Assembly (NCBI GenBank): GCA_036346355.1
Contig: CM070584.1
Span: 28,304,039-28,368,038, forward strand
Origin: Rhipidocladum racemiflorum
Lineage: Eukaryota; Streptophyta; Magnoliopsida; Poales; Poaceae
Direction: 5' to 3'
DNA length: 64,000 nucleotides
Below the pieces are notes generated by a model. The model was not told the origin of the DNA. It saw only the letters and a program-made list of their open reading frames with translations, and made no database searches. Made by a program: the position numbers and the translations under genes. Below are positions 56,556 to 64,000 of the stretch, piece after piece; the first letter of the stretch is position 1, and the number at the start of each line of letters is the position of its first letter.

Positions 56556-57238
56556 TAGGGATGGCAACGGGTCGGGTCGGGTGCGGGTTTTACAAAACCC
56601 GATCCGAACCCGAATAACCTTTCAGGTAGAAACATATACCCGAATCCGAACCCGACGGGTACCCGAAACCCGACGGGTACCCGAAACCCGACGGGTACCC
56701 GATGGGTAGTCAATATGACTATATGAGCATTGAGCAAACAGACAGTCAATATGTGCTGAAACAAAGCAAAATTTGATGTTAAACATGATAGCAATATTTG
56801 ACTATGCATGTTTCACTTGGAGACTGGGCGATCAACCAATATTTGATGTTAAACCAATATTTGATGTTAAACAAAGCAAAAGATTTCCATTTGATGTTAA
56901 TGTCTCTTCCATAGAACGGCAGCGCTGTAGCTCGTAGCTAACGAGAACAAATGCCAAGAAAAACCACGAGCACTGGAGCTCAAGAGAATACATGCACACT
57001 GAAAAAACTCACCAGAACTTAACTAGTTGGTGCTATGTCACACACACTACTTCTGTTCTCAAGGGAATTCGGATACCCGACGGGTACCCGTGGGTGATTT
57101 TCAAAACCCGACCCGAACCCGATTCATCTCGGGTACCCGACCCGCAAAACCCATGGGTAAAAAATAGGACCCGAACCCGAACCCGACGGGTGCAGAACCC
57201 GCGGGTACCCGAACCCACGGGTACGATTGCCACCCCTA
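56556..57238. mobile_element. non-autonomous hAT element 2 (683 bp)
   Basis: Ends TAGGGATGGCAACGGGT and TAGGGGTGGCAATCGTAC (inverse of the right end). Perfect 8-bp TSD GGTGAGAG (56548-56555 and 57239-57246). Subterminal arrays of GACGGGTACCCGAAACCC on both sides. No transposase. Confidence 0.93.
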
Positions 57239-57535
57239 GGTGAGAGAGATGATTGTGATTAAGGATGTGTTTGATTGTTTGTATGAAATGGTACACGTAT
57301 AAAATAATTCAAAAAAAAAGTTATCCATGTGTTTGGTTGTTTGAATAGGATCATCCCATCTTGGACCAAGCGATACAAATTTAAGAAACATTCCCTCTAG
57401 ATGTTGAACCATTTTATTCACTCAAAATAATGGAATCAAATAGTACAAAACCATCCTATCCCTTTCAATTTCATCCCATCAGACACAGGTAAGAAAAAAA
57501 AAGAGATAGCTGAGGCCACCCAGTTCACCATCGAG
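57239..57535. other. segment with weak MITE-like inverted ends
   Basis: TGTGTTTGATTG near 57266 and the inverse TGTGTCTGATGG near 57485 could be the ends of a small foldback element. No target duplication found, so it is left unassigned. Confidence 0.3.
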
Positions 57536-57682
57536 CAGAGGCGAAGCTAATGGTGGGGCTGGAGCCCACCCAGTCCTCCCAGCACAAAGACCATTCACGA
57601 GGCCGTGATGGCCCATATGGCCTATAATTTGAGATGTTTTTTTTAAAACCTCTCTATTTAAAACCTTCTGGCTTCGCCTCTG
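57536..57682. mobile_element. hAT MITE 3 (147 bp)
   Basis: Ends CAGAGGCGAAGC and GCTTCGCCTCTG are exact inverses. The flanking 8-mers are CCATCGAG (57528-57535) and CCACCGAG (57683-57690), matching 7 of 8. CAGAGGCGRAGCYA-type ends are a known plant hAT MITE form. Confidence 0.85.
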
Positions 57683-58564
57683 CCACCGAGCCCTGCGTCC
57701 TCGCCGTCGACCACGACGCTGCCACATCTGCTATCGCCGGCCGTGTGCGCAAGGACACCAGTGAGGTCGCCTCGTGGGCAGGGGCCCGCGCTGCCACCCC
57801 GCCATCGTGCACGTCGCCGGTGGGACCAACGCGTCTGCGGGTCCTGTCGTCTGTTGCTCTTCTGAGACCTCGTAGACTTGGTTTTGTCATGGCGGGAGCA
57901 GTAGTGAAGAATAGAAGCGCAGAAGAGGAAGAATAATAAAGGAAGATATGGATAAAATTGCTTAAAGTGGCAAATCATCAATTCAGGCATCAACCTCATT
58001 GCATTTGAGCTGTTAAGTAGAATCTAATACCAAATAGACAAAGGCACGTGTAATTAATGCGGGAAAAATAGTCCATTTTCCCTTTAAGTAATGGTACGAA
58101 AATTATTACACATAGTCATATCAGATGCTTCTGAACGAAATACGAGTAGAGTTTCATGGATTCTACAGGAAGAAATTCAAATCCTCTTTTTTTACAAGGT
58201 AATAGGTCCCTAGATTATGTTGTCCGTAGAGTACAAACATACCCAACATTACATTTTTTTCCCTGCTGAAAGAATAAAATTCCAAGATGACCATAAGACG
58301 GCCACATGTGTCCACACATGTACCAACATGCGCGTCCGGTGGTTCTTTCTCGGCTCTAGGCGTTGTTCATCATGTCCGTCAAAGCAACACCAGAAGCCGG
58401 TGATCCTCGAGCAGTCGCTCGTACGGCCATCATGGCCGACAATGGCAGCGTTGTCGCTCGTCAAAGCGAGCCGCCGATCAACCACCATGAGAGGTGGCCT
58501 CCTTTGCTCTCAATACTGATGGGGATGGAGTTGATGGATGAGGCACCCATAGCAGGGTGACTAC
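57683..58564. other. unassigned sequence with a GC-rich open stretch
   Basis: From about 57683 to 57890 a GC-rich plus-strand frame reads EPCVLAVDHDAAT...GRVRKDTSEVASW. It joins in frame with the codons before hAT MITE 3 when the MITE and one target copy are removed. It could be a piece of a gene; I recognise no family. The rest shows no gene. Confidence 0.35.
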
Positions 58565-59754
58565 TGTGAAATCATATGTTGAAAAATTAGCTTAGTGATA
58601 AATTTGGCATTGCAATGTGGTTGTGTTCACGGCACGTGTGATGCATATGCATGTGTTCTTTCAAATGATTATTTGGTATGCTTGTAATGATGCAATGCGC
58701 TTGTGCTAGTGGTTGTATGGACTGACGTTGAGTCAAGTTCGAAGAACTTGTGCTCGAAAAATTGTTGTGGTTTGTTCATGTGCATGTGTTACTTGAGGCC
58801 GAACGTGGTCGATGATAGGAATCGGAACTAAGTTCTAGGATGAATCGATGTTCAGACGATCAAGGATGTCATACGGGACGTTCGGATTAGAGAACAATGC
58901 ACATGAAAGCGAGTGAGTCACATGGTAGCGGCAGGTGGGTCGTATGCGTGCATGCGAGAATTTTGTGCTATGTGCATATATTAGGTCAATTGTAATTGGG
59001 CCAGTGATTATGCATGTATGTATTTGAATACAACTGTTTAAGGTTTACTTAGAATAAATAGGAGGGGGTCTTCCTGAATTTGTCTATGAGAACACACGAA
59101 GAAAAGAAAATGATAAATGGCGGTGGTTGCAGCGAGCAATAGAAGCGAGCGAAGAGATTATCAACGCTACAATCCGTGATGCTACAATAACTTCGAAGCT
59201 ACAGTACCCCCCCGTGATGCTACACTAACTTTGAAGCTACAGTAGCCCAAGATGATGCAGTAATTCCTGATTTCGTTCCTTGTTTGCACGCTTGTTTTGA
59301 TTTACAGCTCGACTCATTATTTCACCAAAATAATTTTGATTGATCTATTCAAAACCTTACTAGGGTATCAAGTGATTGATCTGAAAAGTTTGATTGTGTA
59401 ATTCCTTGTAGATTTTGATTAATCTCGTAATTAGGGTTTGATCAATTTTTGTCATTATCTGATACAATCAGCTTGTGAAAATCATAACTTTAGACCCATA
59501 GATCCGATTGAGATGATTCTTATTGGGTTAGTTTCGAAATTGAATCTAGTTTCTATAGTTAAATTTCACGTCAATCCGATTGTTGGATCTTCGGAAATTA
59601 ATGTTTTAGTGAACTTAAGTTAATCTGTTTGTGCTAAAACCGAAATAATTTTTCAAAATTTGTTTAGGGTGTTTTGAGAATCACTAAAAAATTGTTTTAG
59701 CTTCCGCGCAATCATTCAACCCCCCCTCTGATTGCTATATTAGTGTATATCGAT
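58565..59754 (+). mobile_element. solo LTR related to the Sirevirus-like LTR at 3942
   Basis: It starts TGTGAAATCATATG and shares blocks with 3942-5340, including GTTGAGTCAAG, TTTGTTCATGTGCA, CGAACGTGGTCGATGA and CAAGGATGTCAT. It lacks the 91-bp array. The 3' part has GCTACAGTA repeats and ends in CATTCAACCCCCCCTCTGAT, a typical Sirevirus LTR end. The right terminus is obscured by the family X LTR starting at 59755. No internal domain is present. Confidence 0.7.
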
Positions 59755-62139
59755 TGTCGGGACCCGAATTTGCAAATCCGGACCCTCTGTGTATTCAGCA
59801 CTAGTCCAGGATCACGCTAGTGCACACAGTCTCAACATAGATGAATATCACAATCATACACAGCGGAATAGTAAAAATAACTCAATAATAGAATATAAAC
59901 TATTGAGCGACCTTAAGGTCAACCTTACATTTGTGAAACCCTGACGGCTTCAACTCCAAATAAGCGGCGTGAACGAAGAACATCGGTGAGTCCCATCAAT
60001 ACGCCACGAGGCAAGCGGCGAGTTCGACTCCTAGATAATCGCCTTCTCACGGAACTTCTTCTTCTTCGACGATATAGACTTTTGTTCACTTGGTGATTGT
60101 TTGTTTGCAAGGGTGAGTACATAAAGCACTCGACAAGTCATGCACAGTGCAAGTCTAATAGCTATATGCATGGCTTGGTACAAAGGAATAGCTCAAGGTA
60201 TATTTGCGATGCTTGACTTTTGAAAAGTAATATAAGTAGATTCGAAAGCGGTAGAAACAAGTAAAACATAAATAACTTTTCAAAAAGTTTAATAAACATT
60301 TTCCCATCCTAAACCACATTTCCATCATCTCCACAATTAAACCAACCCAACTTTCCAAATCCAAGTTATTTTTGAGAAAATCTAACCCTTGATTGTAATC
60401 CCGAGCATTGTCGATCACAGTGGACTCGGCTATTCAAATAGATTCTACACTCTGCAGAGGTTATGCACTTTACCCACAAGATACAATCCACTCACCACGT
60501 CACCGTGAATCGCCATACAAGAGTATGCGAATGAGCGATCATAACAAAGCCTTTCGGAAGCCTCAAACAACACAGGTGGTCCTCTCCGGTTCGTGCTCTA
60601 CACCATCCCTTCCCTTAGCCAAGGCGAAGTATGGGACCAACACACCGTTAGATGGGTATCGGCCCACGACCACGATACGCTCCCCCGTACAATCACACAA
60701 ACGGTGTAATTGACACCCTGAGGCTCCACAAGCGAGTCCTTAGCGACTTAGTCAACTAGGGCCGTCCCATTCCAGCCATGTGGTTGCAAGTATGACCCAG
60801 TTCAAAGGCTTGCAAGGTTAAGTCCTTAGAGTGACCAGGGCAAGACTACCCGAAAAACCAAATCAACACTCCCAATGCCACAACTGGCCCACCTGATTAC
60901 TCTTGCCACATGCCCCGGTCGAAAACTGTTTATCAAACCCCAGTTGATTACCATGCACCACGTGCCATCAACACCACATGATACTTTTCCAAAACAGGTT
61001 CAATATATCATTAAGTCAATGTTAACATTTGATCTTCCAAAATCATGTCATGAGCACGTAGCAGGTCTAAGCAGTATACTACAACGGTCTAAAACCCATG
61101 TTGGCAATTTAATAATGTCCAACTAGTAAACCACAACTAGGGTGACAAGGGGTCATGGCACATACTTAAATAATCAAGGTGTCATACAGCAAATTGGTAT
61201 TTATCTAACCCCCATGTTTAAACCAAGTATCTTTCTAATTGAACTAGCATGCAATAGTTTAAATCAAAATAGATTTTCGAAATAGGATCAATATGGTCAA
61301 AGCACAACTTGCCTGGCCCTTGCAAACTTTACTGTCTTTTACTCTTTATCCTTGATCCTTGGTCCTCGATCTTCAACTTCCACTTTCTCGATCCTCAGCT
61401 CGTTCGAACGATTTCCGGACGACACGTCTAACGATTAAAGAAGAAGCAAATACAAACCAATTCAAAAGACAAATCAAGTAAACTCCAAATTAAGAACGAA
61501 CAGCATTGGGCACAATGGCTTGGGAGAGATTTGGGAACTCAAACGGATTAGATCGAAGAGTTGACAAAAGAGAACGGGCTTTCGGCAAAACACCGAAAAG
61601 GGAAAGATTAATAACTGGGAAAGAAAGAATAATATTCCGAAGAATATTTCTTAGAAGTTATTATCTTGATTGGACAGATAGCGACATATGGGCTCTCGAT
61701 CTATAGATCGGGTCCATAAGGATATGTTAGTTCACGATGAACTAAAGCGATTCTTGAAGTTGACTTTTGTTGACCGAGCGGACACGATCAAACAAAAGAG
61801 AAGAAGACCGATAGACTAGATTGGGCACAAAGGTATGACAGATGGCCAATGGTCTATCGACCAAGTCCACGAAGGAATTCTCGATTAATGGCAGATTAGG
61901 TTTTGAGGATAAGACAAGACAAGTGTCTTACCACGGTTGAAACAACGGAAAAGATTGCAAAGATAACAACGCGGCTCACGATAAACTTAGTTCATCAAAC
62001 CGGTCTTAGGTTAGGTTTTGATTTGGCTTGAAGATGATATGGCGATGAGACTAGGCTCACGTCATGATGATAGAAACAGTGAAGGCATCGCACTAGGGTT
62101 TGTGCAAGAATACACGCATGCGATGACAACGAGGCGAAG

Positions 62140-62480
62140 AGAGCCAATCGTTAACGATGAAAGCGTTAACGATGGGCGTTAACGGCGAAAGCGTTAGCGG
62201 TGGGCGTTAACTTCTGAGCGTTAACGGCAAAACGTTAACGGAGGAACGTTAACGGCGAAAGCGTTAACGGCGGAGCGCAACGGGAAACATTAACGGAGGA
62301 GCGTTAACGGCGGCCGTTAACGACGAAACGTTAATGGAGGAATATTAACGGAGCGTTAATGACAAAACGTTAATGGCAAGACGTTACCGACGGAGCGTTA
62401 ACGACAGAGCGTTAACGGGGAAACGTCAACGGCGAACTTTAACGGTGGATCGTTAACGGCGAACGTTAACGGTGAAGTCA
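62140..62480. repeat. CGTTAACG palindrome array
   Basis: More than 20 copies of CGTTAACG or one-base variants, separated by about 8-12 bp of GGCGAAAG- or GGAGGAA-type spacer (period about 16-18). It occurs only in family X copy 3, not in copies 1 and 2. Confidence 0.9.
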
Positions 62481-63472
62481 ACAATGATAGGAGACTTCAT
62501 GAAGCGAAGTAGCGGCCGTCGGTACAACGACATGGCCGCGGTAGAGAACGCTACCAGGGCGGCTAACGGTCGCGCGAACGGCGCGGCGATTTAGGCGAAG
62601 ACGACGGTTTAAGGCGGGCGCCGGGCTTCTCGGCAAACGGAGACCAAAAGAACCTTAAGTATGATCCAAAACAGTAAAAGATGATCCTACGGACGCAACA
62701 ACACGGCGGGAGTGAACCAAAATAACCGGCGTCAAAAGCGGCGGCGGCGACAAGCGGTGGCCTAAATATATAAAAAAAATTCCGGAGGATGGGATGGCAA
62801 AGGGAGAATGTCTACTGCGTAGAACGCGGCGAGACGATCTCAACGGTATAGGCGGATTTTGCGGCGCCCTTCCGGATTAATCACAAACTGGCGATTAACG
62901 GGTTTCGGATCAAAACTTTGGACGGCCATAACTTCTAGAATAATGATCGGAACTTAACGAAATTTGACCGAGAGCTAGATGGGACCAAGAGGCACACCGT
63001 GACGCAGGTGGCTCGAAGAAATACCTTCTGGAACAGCGGGGGACGCGCGAGGAAGTTTGCCGCTGTCTGGAACGCAGTCTAAACGGAGAATTTATTTTTC
63101 TGCGCCAAATCCAGAGGGCAAAACCTTGGGGCAAGATGTGCATCCTGTAGAGGACATCCCCAGGAGTCTACACAAAAAATTTCACCGTCAAACTCGAAAA
63201 ATTGAGGGAGTTATGGCCTCGGCAAGATTCGAGATTGAAACGGCCGTAACTTTTGATCCCGTGGACCAAATTGGCTGAATTTTGGACAGCAAGTAGATGG
63301 TACCTTGTGGCACACCACGGAGAAGACGGATCTCGAAAAGAGTCGACGAGTTGCTCGGGACGCGGCTCCAAAGTTCGGCCGGCGTTGGGCGACGTTCGGG
63401 CGACATTGGATGGATCTCGGAGTTTTGGAGATGATCCGGAGGTTGTATATCCGTGGGAGAGGTCTAGGGGCA

Positions 63473-63480
63473 CTTATATA
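63473..63480 (-). promoter_or_regulatory. candidate TATA box of family X LTR, copy 3
   Basis: TATATAAG on the minus strand, corresponding in position to the TATA boxes of copies 1 and 2. Confidence 0.55.
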
Positions 63481-64000
63481 GGTTTGGGGAAGAGGCTAGA
63501 TCAAGAAAAATCAAGTTTGGACGCGTTTGGAGGTGTTAGGGTCGGTTTGGGCATTTTATCGAGCACTTACCGTGCATGGGACGGATCCGGGCGACGTGGC
63601 CTCACCGGAGTCCGACACGTGGCCGGGTGGGGGCAGGTTGGCGCTGACCCGGCTTCGAAGCGTGCGTGGCGCGCGTGGTGGCGTGGCCTGGCGAGGCAGC
63701 GGCGGTAGGCGTCTGTAGCATCAGCGTGAGCGGTGGCCCAACGCCTTGCAGCCCAACACGCGAGCGGGAGGCGGCAGCCATGGCGGCGAGGTGGCGCGGC
63801 GCGGCCAGCGGAGAAGCGGCAGCGCGTGGAGGCCGGCTGGCTCGATGGCGTATTTGGCTGAGCCTCGTCTGGAGTGGCTGGCGTGGGAGAAAACAGCCCA
63901 GAGCAATTTTGAATTTCGACATTTCGCGAATAAAACAATTCCAATAAATCCAATAAATCAAATAAATCACTAGAGGCAATAAAAATACCCGAAAAATTCT

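Larger units (their letters stand above)
59755..64000 (-). mobile_element. family X LTR, copy 3 (runs off the window)
   Basis: It starts TGTCGGGACCCG, identical in form to copy 1, and follows the same course for ~1.5 kb (GCAAGGGTGAGTAC, TGCACTTTACCCACAAGATA, CATGCAATAG, CACAACTTGCC). The second half differs and contains a palindrome array (62140-62480). A minus-strand TATA box lies at 63473-63480. By analogy with copies 1 and 2 the end should lie roughly 520-540 bp beyond it, just past the window edge. Whether it is solo or belongs to a full element cannot be seen. Confidence 0.8.

Overview
The window is plant nuclear DNA, most likely from a grass. The evidence is a spliced plastid-type gene with a GC-rich first exon, embedded in typical grass repeats: Sireviruses, chromoviruses, a CACTA element with TNP2, hAT elements and a Helitron. 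I see no bacterial genes, rRNA or CRISPR. Nearly all of the sequence is transposable elements in nested layers, and most boundaries are supported by target-site duplications (TSDs) read directly from the sequence.

Layout. (1) 1-~5640: 3' part of a decayed Sirevirus-like copia element (+), with repeated polypurine tracts and an LTR (from 3942) swollen by a 91-bp tandem array. (2) ~6110-26261: a second, unrelated copia element (+) whose pol is split at 9180/23972 by a large-LTR insertion ('family X', 9181-23971, near-matching 5-bp TSD). That LTR is itself split by an 11.5-kb Sirevirus (9548-21050, minus strand, TSD GGCAA) with PBS, PPT, gag, frameshifted pol, an intact 555-codon envelope-like ORF, and many copies of a palindromic motif CCGGAG-N-CTCCGG. 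(3) 26556-36963: a 10.4-kb CACTA transposon (TSD ATC) with a broken TNP2 gene and a second gene combining a TNP1-like protein with a Ulp1-like protease; it also holds a PPR-like fragment, a minisatellite and an unexpected internal subterminal-repeat array. (4) 39092-54772: the one host gene, minus strand. I reconstruct 12 exons whose phases all close (569 residues): transit peptide, PPR-like region, zinc ribbon, two membrane segments and a helical tail. Its intron 4 carries a family X solo LTR (42296-50765, TSD TAATC), which holds a Reina-like chromovirus (43616-48805, TSD GTTCC). Its intron 2 carries a Helitron-like element with its own repeat array. (5) 55214-57682, upstream of the gene: three non-autonomous hAT elements with 8-bp TSDs. 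(6) 58565-59754: a solo LTR related to the one at 3942. (7) 59755-64000: a third family X LTR running off the window, with a dense CGTTAACG palindrome array.

Functionally, only the host gene and perhaps the envelope-like ORF look intact. The other element genes carry frameshifts, nonsense codons or lost catalytic residues. The least ordinary observations are the palindrome arrays that run through LTR, spacer and coding sequence of one Sirevirus; an LTR promoter inside the host gene, in sense orientation, facing an exon that begins with an in-frame ATG; the internal CACTA array; and a localised difference between the two Reina LTRs.
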